Shown one piece after another: positions 33,401 to 40,311 of a stretch of DNA of 64,000 nt. Under the pieces are notes generated by a model that saw only the letters and a program-made list of their open reading frames with translations, searched no databases and was not told the DNA's origin. Position numbers and translations under genes: made by a program. Source of the DNA: Micrasema longulum (Eukaryota > Arthropoda > Insecta > Trichoptera > Brachycentridae); NCBI GenBank assembly GCA_022494885.1, contig JAGVSM010002393.1:124001-188000 (forward strand). Reading direction: 5' to 3'. Position 1 is the first letter of the stretch. Every line of letters begins with the position of its first letter.

Positions 33401-35974
33401 TTGTTTAAACGAGGTTACCTAGTTTTATGGGTAACTAAAATTCCGCCTCATAATTATTATTTTTATTTAAGTATACATTACCTTTGTATAATGGAAACAA
33501 TGTATTTACTTGATTATCCGACATATTTTTCAAATATGTAGTGAGATTTTTTCAACAGTTTTTTTTCTTCTAATATGTAAAAGTAAAAATCTCCACTAGA
33601 AATTTTGGAATTAAAAATGCCTGTCTCAAAGTAATGCCGGCCGCACGTCTGTCTAAATCTTAAAATGCCTGTCAAATGCAGTCATAATAATATATGGTAA
33701 TCCCAAGGACGTTTTCACACCACAGTAAAATCTACCCGGCTCAAAAAAACAACATTAATTTAATTGAGTTAATTTTTGAATCAATTTTTATAATTATTTA
33801 ATTTATTTAATGGTGGGTAATCGCTCTAAGCAGTACACCATCAGGCCGATTAATCTCCACTCGATTACCTATTGAAAAATTTTATCCTGCGAGTTGAAAT
33901 TCAATAAATTAAACCAAAAAATAAAATAATAAACAAGTATCCACCCACCCTTAAATAATCTGCGAATTGTTACGAGTGCCGTCAAACATTTAGGTATAAA
34001 AATATGCAAGTTACGCAGCGTAATTAAAACTACTAATGCCATTAAATGTTGGAGAGGGAAACGACTGATGTGTTCTATTTTTGTGTTTTGTATGAAATTA
34101 GTTTGAGGTAAAAGAAATAAATGACCCATCAGGGAAAACGATTTTTCGAGGAACGATAGATAGAGGTTTCACTGTAATTGCTTTATCGTATAGGAGAGTG
34201 GAACATGTAATATATCAATAATTTGTCTGTAAAATAATTCAAAAAAATTAATTAATTATGTATTTGATTTCACAGCAAACTTCCTTTGACCAATCAACGT
34301 GGTTGTCACAATCGGCAGTTCTCAGTAAGTTTTATATTTTTCTTTACCAAACATTATACGAAAACTGTTAATCTTTATAAGAATAATGCGATTTGCAATA
34401 ATAATTCATTATCTGATACAAATGTAGGTACAATTAAACTGTGCACATAATAAACCCAATCGAGGCAGAAGTGTGTTCAGAACTTATAACCATTATTTGG
34501 ATAGTATAAATGGTTAGAATTTTTGGATTCATTAAAAAAATATTGATTTAGAAGTGATATTTTTATGATCTTGCTAATTTTACAAACACAGAAACATTCT
34601 GTAAAACTTAGAGCATTTATTTAAATAACAATTAATGAAAATTACTACATTAAAAAAAAAGGAAATATGCTTATTGTATATCTATGTCAATTATGTGTGA
34701 ATACTGCACGTTTTGTAATAAATAAATATATATTTTTATTTTGTACAGATCAGTGCATATCAATACCTTGCTACGTTGTAAGGGGCGCCGGAAAATCCAC
34801 CCATTACGAGTATGAAGTGAGAATAGAGGTGAACGAGGAAAGGTGGGCTTTGCTTAGAAGGTACCGGAGGTTCAGAGAACTTTATATTAATATGAAAGCC
34901 ACCTATGGTTCAAAGGTAAGTCTATAATATTATTTACTTAATAATTTCATATCAATTGTTAATTATTTGTCTTTTTTGGACAAAGGCCTCGAACCGTCAT
35001 ATTGGAAAAAGTTGTTTAATTATTTTAAACATGTTTATAACCAATTACGTAGGTCTTACACACATTCTAATAATAGAATTTAAACTGCAAATGCCATTTG
35101 GCTTTAATTCTGTTGCCATAATGTATATAAAACCCACGCACTTTTAATTATGTATATATTTGTTTAGTGGAATCTACAATATGCATAATGATTTTGCCAA
35201 ATTTGTTTTTTTTTTTAATAAACCCCACTACGTGATACAAAATAACATAACAACATTGGCCGAAATTGTGTTGTAAAACTTTTGTCCTAAACAGAATCGT
35301 ATCATATTTAAATTTATTTCAACAGAGAGGGAAAACATTTTTGAGAAGGGGATATGGAAGTCTAGGCATGCCAGTCTGCAAGCATTTGGACATAATCAAA
35401 CATTGTAGAATCGTATCAATTTGAAAAGGGATAATAGGTCATTTATTATTCTTTTGCTTGATAGCAATGAAAGATTGAAATCGTTTTTATATACACTAGC
35501 AGCTATTATGCTGACATTACATCTAATGCACTGTTTTTAAAACATTGAATATGTGAATAAAAAACGTTATTAACATTACATTTATGTTTGTTCAGTCGTC
35601 ACCAGGGATTCATATTTTCTTTTAGGCATAAGGAGACTTAATTTTAATTAAATATCTTAAAAACTTTCATTGTACTCATTTAAGACTGTATTAGTTGCAG
35701 TGATAAACATTATGTACTATAAACATATTATTCTAAATTTTATTTTTAGGTTGCCGCGATACCGTTCCCGTCCCGCCAACTATTCACGACGGAATCCCTG
35801 GCCAAGAACCGCCGCCCGCAGCTAGAAATGTTTTTGAGAACTTTGCTCAAAGTCTGTTCGAGTGATAAACGGTGCCCGTTTTACGCGCAGCCTCTTACCA
35901 AAGAAACCCTCATCCAATTCTCCCCTTTCTTCCGCAAGGGAGTGTTCGAAAGTGGCAAATGTGGGACCGGATGA
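3404..35974 (+). CDS. Klp98A: kinesin-3 motor with FHA and PX domains, KIF16B/Klp98A type
   Basis: Plus-end microtubule motor that carries early endosomes by binding PI3P through its PX domain (role known for the family). Exons: 3404-3450, 3968-4037, 5652-5774, 7741-7857, 8629-8868, 9337-9512, 10141-10399, 12540-12710, 13981-14220, 15744-15933, 17314-17488, 18648-18804, 19469-19642, 22824-22949, 25042-25158, 26665-27014, 28631-28985, 29807-29906, 31898-32064, 32794-33333, 34276-34324, 34749-34915, 35750-35974. All junctions are GT-AG and in phase, giving 1444 residues. The motor spans about 1-370: P-loop GQTGSGKT 105-112, switch I NDVSSRSH 217-224, switch II DLAGSE 254-259. FHA is at about 470-570, ending in [20 protein letters not shown]. 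Glu/Lys-rich coiled coil follows from about 605, then Ser-rich exons 17 and 20. PX runs from about 1315 to 1435 with RRYRRF at 1351-1356. The start has a good context (ACAATGG). Length is slightly above the usual 1250-1320. Confident in family; the Klp98A symbol is by domain layout. Confidence 0.93.
3608..3680. repeat. two-copy direct repeat, period 41 bp
   Basis: In intron 1 of the kinesin gene a 32-base unit at 3608-3639 recurs at 3649-3680 with one mismatch (ACGTACCG versus ACATACCG). It is a short local duplication with no sign of function. Confidence 0.8.
4328..4380. repeat. dispersed repeat tail (GGCGGGCTTATTGCC type)
   Basis: The string ATTGGCGGGCTTATTGCC followed by AAATGGCAATTTCTTCC recurs in similar form at about 23798-23860 (GGGCGGGCGTATTGCC) and 42003-42050 (GGGCGGACATATTGCC). 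It is a family signature, probably the end of a LINE or other retroposon; class not settled. Confidence 0.5.
4506..5050 (+). mobile_element. foldback element, full copy with 13-bp direct repeats
   Basis: Large inverted arms (about 4575-4727 and 4893-5052) contain AGTGGCCACTTTACACACTG and its complement. The outer left part reads ACAATATTTTGAGTTTGTCC. The element is bounded by an exact 13-bp direct repeat ATCAAAACTATTA at 4493-4505 and 5051-5063, read as a target-site duplication. Other full copies lie at 13007-13354, 23064-23331 and 35305-35406. Confidence 0.8.
5069..5200 (+). repeat. single arm of the same foldback family
   Basis: AGGCAGAATTATGAATGTCA, then CTTAAACCAGCCAATGGCAG and TTCTTCATCTCTGTTGTA, reproduce the right arm of the adjacent element. 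The left part is missing, so this is a truncated copy next to a full one. Confidence 0.7.
5250..5515 (+). repeat. LINE C-terminal coding fragment
   Basis: The frame reads [18 protein letters not shown], then [17 protein letters not shown], which resembles the C-terminal end of insect non-LTR reverse-transcriptase polyproteins (GRP.. and LTWEEA..LA.DR patterns). No endonuclease or reverse-transcriptase core is present, so it is dead on arrival or eroded. A related copy lies on the other strand at 42640-42960. Confidence 0.65.
5904..6764. mobile_element. pogo-like element with TA flank, non-autonomous
   Basis: The left terminus CGGTCGAACTTGGTTATAACG is matched at the right end by the complement of CTCGTAATAAGCAAGTTCGA. 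The left flank is TA; the right flank is CA, presumably mutated. CAGTCGAAC.TG.TTATAACGA termini are typical of pogo/Tigger-type Tc1/mariner elements. Internal frames are short and encode no recognisable transposase. Confidence 0.6.
7018..7320 (-). pseudogene. mariner transposase C-terminal remnant
   Basis: On the minus strand the 3' end reads [15 protein letters not shown] followed by a stop, preceded by mariner-like text ([23 protein letters not shown]). The GDYFEGD ending is a hallmark of mariner DD34D transposases. Frames are broken and the catalytic core is missing. It sits in intron 3 of the kinesin gene. Confidence 0.75.
8945..9045 (+). repeat. tRNA-derived SINE copy
   Basis: GTGGTTGGCGTGATCG (A-box-like) and GGGTTCGAGTCCTGGC (B-box-like) lie about 35 bases apart, then CAATATGAACATGAAAAAAT. 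The same body recurs reversed at 50080-50195 (GGGTTCGATTCC, then GTTGGCATGAAATA). It does not fold into a complete tRNA cloverleaf, so I call it a SINE rather than a tRNA gene. Confidence 0.6.
11630..11755 (-). repeat. tRNA-like SINE fragment
   Basis: Minus-strand relative of the copy at 50735-50935: both share CCTNAGGCATGNTAGGCAAA and TTCTTCAAGATTTTTACCT-like text. The B-box region (AAACCTCGGACC on plus) is eroded. Confidence 0.5.
11760..12290 (+). pseudogene. LINE reverse-transcriptase C-terminal remnant
   Basis: Broken frames read [19 protein letters not shown], then [13 protein letters not shown], then [20 protein letters not shown] and [14 protein letters not shown]. These match the layout of the region after the reverse-transcriptase domain in insect non-LTR elements (LTYG.E.WTL, F.RK.LR.I.G, W..RYN). 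Frameshifts separate the parts. It is intronic in the kinesin gene. Confidence 0.8.
13007..13354 (-). mobile_element. foldback element, full copy with 13-bp direct repeats
   Basis: The arms at both ends of the inner part share AAATTTATTTCAACAGAGAG and its complement. The right end reads GGACATACTCAAACATTGTT. GAAATAAATTAAA occurs at 12994-13006 and again at 13355-13367, directly abutting. Orientation is opposite to the copy at 4506. Confidence 0.78.
14710..14860 (-). repeat. LINE 3' fragment
   Basis: ATACAGACCTCGATTCCGCT and CATGTCCATCTTTAAGTTTT on plus match the tails at 17640-17720 and 26385-26490. It is a remnant of the same retrotransposon family, read on the minus strand. Confidence 0.5.
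14915..15445 (-). pseudogene. LINE reverse-transcriptase remnant (second family)
   Basis: Read on minus: [30 protein letters not shown], then AFWGTG, and further [14 protein letters not shown]. This resembles the part after the RT core of jockey/CR1-type LINEs (Q.KW..HI, ..WG.). Several stops and frameshifts are present. It is intronic. Confidence 0.55.
15973..16376. mobile_element. mariner-like MITE with TA target duplication
   Basis: Termini TTGGGTGTAAACATAAG and, at the right end, the complement of TTAGGTGTAACATAAG. TA stands at 15971-15972 and 16377-16378. No coding capacity. An internal fragment recurs at 32440-32660. Confidence 0.75.
16430..16736 (+). pseudogene. mariner transposase C-terminal remnant
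   Basis: [20 protein letters not shown], then [10 protein letters not shown], is the conserved HPPYSPDL.PSD..LF block of mariner transposases, which holds the last catalytic Asp. The downstream part is diverged and the N-terminal two thirds are missing. It lies 50 bases from the MITE at 15973-16376 and in kinesin intron 10. Confidence 0.8.
16747..16805. repeat. short dispersed repeat
   Basis: CATCGGTGATACTGCAATAT and the following TATC-rich stretch recur at about 47825-47880 (CGTCGGTGATATTGCAATAC). It is probably the edge of an unidentified transposon. Confidence 0.4.
16906..17158. mobile_element. short inverted-repeat element (MITE candidate)
   Basis: TGTACCTCAGAGAGCAGATG at the left is answered by CGTCTGCCTCTGAGGTACA at the right; the arms are about 33 bases (continuing into GGATGCAAATCCA) with two or three mismatches. 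It is 253 bp, AT-rich inside, with no open frame. No clear target duplication is visible. Confidence 0.65.
17514..17560. repeat. solitary TA-flanked MITE terminus
   Basis: TA followed by CAGTAAAACCTCATTTTTAC resembles the ends of the elements at 20420-20868 and 33723-34174. I found no partner terminus downstream. Confidence 0.35.
17620..17890 (-). pseudogene. LINE reverse-transcriptase C-terminal remnant
   Basis: On minus: [20 protein letters not shown], then [18 protein letters not shown]. This W.GH..RM..ER..K..Y block is the classic C-terminal segment of insect LINE polyproteins. Its 3' tail matches 14710-14860 and 26330-26520. It is intronic. Confidence 0.85.
19080..19210 (+). repeat. Penelope-like fragment with hammerhead-like core
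   Basis: CTGAAGA (19141-19147) is followed by a GGCT...AGCC stem, then GAAACGTC (19168-19175). This order fits the CUGANGA - stem II - GAAA - short stem III layout of hammerhead motifs known in Penelope-like retroelements. An inverted partial copy precedes it (GGCTATCATTGCAGAA versus TTCTGCAATGATAGCC, 16 bp perfect). Stem I looks weak, so activity is doubtful. Confidence 0.45.
19335..19425 (-). repeat. single arm of the foldback family
   Basis: CAACAGAGATTAAAAACATT, GTCTAAGCATTTCTAAGGCT and TATGACCTGTCAATA match one arm of the elements at 4506 and 13007. It is truncated. Confidence 0.6.
20420..20868. mobile_element. TA-flanked pogo-like MITE
   Basis: The left end CCGTAAAACCCCGAAATTA and right end (complement) CAGTGAAACCCCTAATTTT form terminal inverted repeats; TA is present at 20418-20419 and 20869-20870. 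It is 449 bp with no coding frame, in intron 13 of the kinesin gene. Confidence 0.7.
21393..21535 (+). repeat. SINE copy (GGTCCCGTGGCTAGTG family), B box deleted
   Basis: GGTCCCGTGGCTAGTGTTGC, then CAACTTGATTTCCATTTTCT and TAAATTATAAGA, match the complement of the copy at 28030-28232. The segment with the B box is missing here. Confidence 0.7.
21655..22110 (-). pseudogene. mariner transposase C-terminal remnant
   Basis: On minus: [20 protein letters not shown], then EYFEGD and a stop, preceded by [17 protein letters not shown]. This is the same C-terminal layout as other insect mariners (W..R..K.I.SNG.YFEGD). The frame upstream is broken. Confidence 0.75.
23064..23331 (+). mobile_element. 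foldback element, diverged full-length copy
   Basis: GTGTCCTAATGTTTGTAGGC and GGGCTGAATTTCACCCCCTG match the outer left part of the family; CACCTCTGTTGTAAC marks the right end. TGTAACAT occurs at both edges (about 23056 and 23330), a shorter direct repeat than in the other copies. Confidence 0.6.
23664..23722. repeat. short palindromic hairpin
   Basis: CATAGTAGTGACA and its near complement TGTCACTACTATA enclose 17 bases (12 bp perfect). With outer CATG ends the arms reach about 22 bases with mismatches. No associated gene. Confidence 0.6.
23795..23880. repeat. dispersed repeat tail (GGGCGGGCGTATTGCC type)
   Basis: Same family as 4328-4380 and 41998-42060; ACAAGGGCGGGCGTATTGCC, then CCCACCTCCCTACATT. 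Class unknown. Confidence 0.5.
24200..24265. repeat. inverted repeat, degenerate Penelope-like fragment
   Basis: CCAACATTTCGGACA and TGTCCGAAAAGTTGG face each other around ATGATGCTGCAATGG. It recalls the unit at 19080-19210 but is more eroded. Confidence 0.35.
25640..25835 (-). repeat. SINE-like fragment
   Basis: GTCCAGGGACTTATTGCTGT, then GGGAAATATTGCCGTA and GTGGTAGGCAAATGTGATAA, align by eye with the copy at 49930-50195 (GTCCAGGGACTGTGAAATAT). It is eroded. Confidence 0.45.
26330..26520 (-). repeat. LINE 3' fragment
   Basis: ATACAGACCTCGCTTCCTCT, TTCATACATCTTCTCACGCA and CATGTCCATCTTCAAATATT match the 3' part of the LINE at 17620-17890 on the same strand. Confidence 0.6.
27386..28414. 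mobile_element. hAT-like non-autonomous element, copy 1 (SINE-interrupted)
   Basis: Terminal repeats TAGGGGTAAACTGTT and the complement of CACCGTTCACCGCTG. The flanking 8-mers CAATCTGC (27378-27385) and CAATCTAC (28415-28422) match at 7 of 8. The body (GCAGCTTACCGTTATATTTG, AATCATTGCCACC) aligns with the copy at 30936-31720, but about 200 bp of SINE interrupts it. No transposase frame. Confidence 0.8.
28030..28232 (-). repeat. SINE inserted in the hAT-like element
   Basis: On minus, GGTCCCGTGGCTAGTGTTGC then GAGGTTCGAACCCCACTC: A-box-like and B-box (GGTTCGAACCC) promoter elements of a tRNA-derived SINE, followed by ACTTGATTTCCATTTTCTAA. The segment is absent from the second hAT-like copy, so it arrived later. 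Confidence 0.75.
29125..29230 (-). repeat. eroded SINE copy
   Basis: GTTAGAAAATGGTAATCAAA and the TTGAACCC...GGGATCAC stretch match the minus-strand SINE at 28030-28232, with many substitutions. Confidence 0.5.
30120..30600 (-). pseudogene. LINE reverse-transcriptase C-terminal remnant
   Basis: The minus frame is open over about 30130-30657 and contains [18 protein letters not shown], then [17 protein letters not shown], then [11 protein letters not shown]. This is the well-known tail of insect LINE polyproteins (R.KI.N..I...T, L.W.WAGH.AR..DGRW, GRP..RW.DD). Only the C-terminus remains. It lies in kinesin intron 18, opposite in strand. Confidence 0.88.
30685..30797 (+). pseudogene. LINE C-terminal remnant (second type)
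   Basis: Plus frame [20 protein letters not shown], then [11 protein letters not shown], ends in a stop. The A..LWN.LP......S...FK..L pattern is typical of the end of jockey/CR1-type LINE proteins. A few tens of bases only. Confidence 0.75.
30936..31720. mobile_element. hAT-like non-autonomous element, copy 2 with exact 8-bp duplication
   Basis: The element starts CAGGGGCGAACTGTG and ends CACCGTTCGCCACTG (terminal inverted repeats). It is flanked by identical GACTACAC at 30928-30935 and 31721-31728. The 8-bp duplication and CAGNGGCG termini are diagnostic of hAT. It is 785 bp with no open frame, so it must be moved by a transposase supplied elsewhere. Confidence 0.88.
32440..32660. repeat. 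fragment of the mariner-like MITE family
   Basis: CCTCGATTGAACGTGAACAG, AAGGCTTGTAATCAAATAAA and TTGGTGCTCATTTTTAAATT repeat the interior of the MITE at 15973-16376 in the same order and strand. Confidence 0.75.
33723..34174. mobile_element. MITE candidate with degenerate termini
   Basis: CAGTAAAATCTA at the left and the complement of TAGAGGTTTCACTG at the right; TA follows the right end, CA precedes the left. Similar in size (452 bp) and ends to the element at 20420-20868. Confidence 0.4.
35305..35406 (-). mobile_element. foldback element, internally deleted copy with 12-bp direct repeats
   Basis: Contains only the two extremities: TTTATTTCAACAGAGAGGGA and GGACATAATCAAACATTGT. Exact AGAATCGTATCA flanks it at 35293-35304 and 35407-35418. 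The internal deletion starts just after TAGGCATGCCAG. Confidence 0.8.
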
Positions 35975-37078
35975 TCCTCATGGAACTTAGAAATACTGTG
36001 GTTGCATTTGACCATTTGGATTCTAATACACAGACCCTACTTCGTCTTGGTCATGTACTGTGCCTTCACGCTGTTTAAATTCCTAATTAATCTAATTTGT
36101 TAAGATGAAATAAGTGAAAAGTGGCGTACATATATATCGCGGTGGCGGGTTTGCCTATGCATACTTGCACTCATTTCTTTGTTTCGGGGGGAGGTTTTTG
36201 TGTCCGCAAAAAGAGTTAAATATTTTTAATTTGCTGTCGGACATTTGAACATAATCAAATGAAATGTTTGCCTTATATCTATGAATGAAAAGAGATGATT
36301 GGCAGAAAAATATACTGTCTGTCTCTGCCTCATTCTGCGAATATTAAAAACACCCCTCGAAAGTGGTTTTAGTCTGCGCTTATTTTAATATTACATCTTA
36401 TATATATTGAACTCCCAACCTTTCTATGACATTGCAATACTGTAAGGAATATGAATTATACAAAACATCTCACAGAACAGGTCATGTTTTTTAATTATTA
36501 TATAAAAATAGTCTACTGAAGTATGGAATACACTTTTACTTAGTACTGATCATAAATTGAACTAATGTAATAAATTATTTGTAATCTGTGACTATAAATG
36601 TTTCCCACATTATAATATAAATATGAATACCATAATTTATGTAAATTTTAAATGCTGAAAATGACATATTATGTGCGCAGTAAAAGAGGTTGAAAGATAA
36701 GATATTAAAATCTGTATTATTTGGTAATCAAATTTTGATTGGTTTAACCACTGAATAATTTTATGTATTAACTACTTTAAAAAACGCATTACTAAATGGT
36801 TGGTATTTAAGTCCCAATATATTGTAAGCATGAAAAAATCAACCGATGTAAATAGCTATTTTTTTTTAAAGTTGACAGCATAGAGTATTGGTAATAAAAA
36901 AAACTAAGATATGTAATAATATATGCAAATCGTATTTTAAAATTATTTTTCCTTTACAGTAATTATTTTATAAAAATGTTGTTAACAGTTCTTGGTTACT
37001 AAAGTTCAATTCTTACAAACTATCTCTTTTTGGTTTAATTAGTTTTGAGTGAAGGTGTAGTTATTCCAAGCTTCATAT
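35975..37078 (+). other. 3' flank of the kinesin gene
   Basis: AT-rich, no coding frame I would defend. AATAAA at about 36569 is the first good polyadenylation signal after the stop, so a 3' UTR of about 0.6 kb is plausible; longer forms cannot be excluded. Confidence 0.4.
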
Positions 37079-37080
37079 TA

Positions 37081-37857
37081 CAGGTAACCCTCCTATAACA
37101 CGGTAGATAAGTTCCTATAAAATGCCATGTTATGGGACTTAGAGGCAGTACAAAAACGGGGGTTTTTATTTAAAAAATTATAAAATTACATTTTTATGTG
37201 TCAAACAGCAAAAAATAACTTTTTCAATTTGTTAAATCTTGATATAATGATTTTTTACTCATCACTGCATGATACAAATAAACGAAATCGTTTTTTCAGT
37301 TGAATGATAATATCATCTCACTCTCTGAATTTATTTTATCATTTGTGCTTTCTGCCTTCTTTAAAAAACCTGTAATATTGGTTTGCTTGCTATTCCTTAA
37401 AAGAATGTTGCAGATTTTCTGATACGGAAACAAGCTATTTTCAAGCTCCCTTTTGAATTTTTGGCTTCTTTCAGAGGATGGGTGTGCATAAAAAAAAGAT
37501 TGTAGATTTTTTGCTTGCTTGTAATTTCTTTAATCAATTCTTTTGTTTCACAATCTTCTCCTCGAAATCAATTTGAATGTCTTAAGCCATTTCCAGTTAT
37601 TCTGGTTTGCCGATTTCATCTTCCATCAATAAATCTTGAACGTCCTAAATGCTCATATCGTCAGAACCGTCACCTCTGATCGATTTTGCAAGTTCTAACA
37701 TGCGAAAAATTTAATTTTCTAAAGATTTGTGGTCATTTTCGCTTCAACCTATTACTGTTGTGAGAAGCCGTGTTGTTGTAGGAGGGTTTCTGTAAAAAAA
37801 TTATAGTGTTAGAGAGAAACCGTGCTATTGGAGACCGTGTTATAAGAGGGTTACCTG
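37081..37857 (-). mobile_element. pogo/Tigger-like element with TA duplication and transposase scraps
   Basis: CAGGTAACCCTCCTATAACA at the left is matched by the complement of GTGTTATAAGAGGGTTACCTG at the right; TA is at 37079-37080 and 37858-37859. The minus strand around 37380-37720 gives broken pieces such as RGDGSDDMSI, EDEIGKPE and IQIDFEEKIVKQKN, like the acidic tail of pogo-type transposases. The catalytic core is absent. Confidence 0.75.
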
Positions 37858-39211
37858 TATTTCAAACTTAAATGACGAAAATTCTTATTTTATATACAAA
37901 TATTATAGTATAATATACACAATATTTTATTTCTTCATTAAAAAATACATGTTTAGACATCTTGTGATAATTTATAGTCGTAATAAATTTCAACCTTTAG
38001 TTCTGTCTTCTATATTTATATAGTTTAAACATAAATTGTATGTCCCAGTGATCACTGAATTTTATCATAATACTCGTTAATTATATTAAATTAGAAAATA
38101 TTTATTAAATGCACCTTCATAATAATACAATATAATGGAAAAGGGTTGTCTTTATTATTACTATAGAGATTAATTGTTAAAATAACAAGTGTAGCTAAAA
38201 TCTACAAATAAGACCAATTACCATTTTGCCTTTGCGAATTGAAATATATTTTTTTGTAAACAGAAGTTTGTTATGTAGGTACAAAAATATCTTATATCAA
38301 AATAATTCATTAACCAGTATAAGTGTTCGATTCAATCACATGATTCTTAATCCTTGTTATTTATATTTATGTAGTAACTCGTGTATGTAATAAGCTTGGT
38401 CACAATAGAAGATATATTTTAGACCGTTGCTACACCAGTTCATAGAATTTACAGATTTTTAATGAATTAAAACAAATGGCCGAGCCAGTGACATATAAAT
38501 AAATAGTTTCTACTAGTATAATATACTTATCAGTGATGTCAGAGGGGGGCCGAAACAATTTTAAAATCCAATGTATTTCTAAATATCGGAATTCTTCACT
38601 GTAGATTAGATGTAGCAACAGTCTTGCCTTGATTTAAGTAATAAATAATATTAAATTGTTATAGTTATCAATAATTATTGATGTAGTCAAATATTTATCT
38701 CGGAAAATTATTTTTAAGGTAATCTAAATAACATATTCTACATTACTAGACAATTTCTGCAGTCCGTGTTCAGGGCTTAAATTCAGTATTGATCAGGATG
38801 TAGTTAGAGAAGTGTGCAATATTGAAAATAATATCAAAAATGAAATTAGTAATTTTAGTGAAATAATTGTTTTATGTTATTTTAATAACTATCTCATTGA
38901 TTCTGACTGATTATTGAGTTACCTTTTAAAAATACAGCAGATATGAATACACTATTCCATAGCATAAAGTGTAATCATGTTTACAGTCTATTTTCAATAT
39001 ATATTACTTGCATAATAATATTAAACACTCTATTGTAATATTATTGAAATTAAATTAATACATAAGTCTGAAAATAGTACTAATAATAAAAATGAATTTC
39101 ATAAAAACAACTTCTTAGTACCTATCTATATGTGAGCAAAATTAAAAATAATCTGAGAATAAGACACACTTTGGTGTGAATTTTTTAAAAAGAGTTTACA
39201 TTTTGTACATA

Positions 39212-40311
39212 CAGTACTCTCTCAGTAATCCGCTGCTTGATTATCCGACAACTATTATAATTTGCCGTTATTTTTACTAGTTGAAAGCACAAAATCAGGT
39301 TCTATAATTCATCGGTATTCCTATGTCAAATTCAGTGCTCCGCCGTGTGCCTATAGACTCGACTCAGTTCCTCTGGAAGAATGATTCAGAGGGTGACTGA
39401 AAACTCAGAACTAAAGTGAAATGTTTTTGACGAAAGATAACAGGAAATTCTGAGGAATGAGGAAAATGAGCTCATAAATATTTATTGTTGTTTAACCCAT
39501 CACGTAATGCAGACTGTAAATATAAGTTAGAGGTTAATTAATAGAAAGCAGATAGCTGCTAAACTGCCGATATGTCCAGAAAAATAGATCCATATTATCC
39601 GCAGAAGCCGAATTGCCCTATTAATGGGTGAATTCTGACTTGCATTTGTACGGCTTCTGGGTGCGTAAAACAGTGCATGATATCTCGCTCTAGTATAATT
39701 ATTTTTGCAAAAATACAAACTGATCTCTTTTAGTGTATTTGGATTATATACTTCCAGAAATCAGCTTATAGGTATGTTTCTCAAGAAAGATTTGACAATT
39801 AAATTCGAGGGTGTTGTAATCCAGCATCCAAGAATAGATAATAATTATTATCTTCAAGATATAAGTATCGCAAAAATCGCTTTTAAACCTTCTTTATCTC
39901 AAAGATGTGGTTTGATTCAGAAGGATCCCAAATTATGGAACAGTATTCTAGTATGCTGCGGACTAGTGTATTACACAATGTGCAAATTGCAGTAGTATTG
40001 TTGAAATATCTAGAGTTTTGAAGTACAAATCCAAGCATCTTATTAGATTTATTTACAACACTAACAATATTGGACTTAAACGTAAAATTCGCCTCAAAAA
40101 CCGATTATCAAGTAACTCAGACTCTAAGGATGAAGACAATAACAAATGTCAGACTGCAGCTCATACAGTCAAATCCTCTCACAAATATCTTAATTTACGA
40201 AACATGTGTTTTAAATTTGACAATATTTTGTATGCATGTTACTATAATCCGCCGTTTTCACTAATTGGACACTTGCCTGGTTTTTAGGGTGGCCGATTAC
40301 TGTGAGTGCTG
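39212..40311 (+). mobile_element. pogo-like element with TA duplication (long copy)
   Basis: CAGTACTCTCTCAGTAATCC at the left, complement of GGCCGATTACTGTGAGTGCTG at the right; TA at 39210-39211 and 40312-40313. Near 40100 SNSDSKDEDNNKCQTAAHTV resembles an acidic transposase tail. It shares ends and interior with the shorter copy at 58993-59439. Confidence 0.75.

Noticed and set aside
39705..40287. Overlapping short plus-strand frames
   Set aside because: They lie inside a pogo-like element and read as broken, non-conserved peptides apart from an acidic tail.
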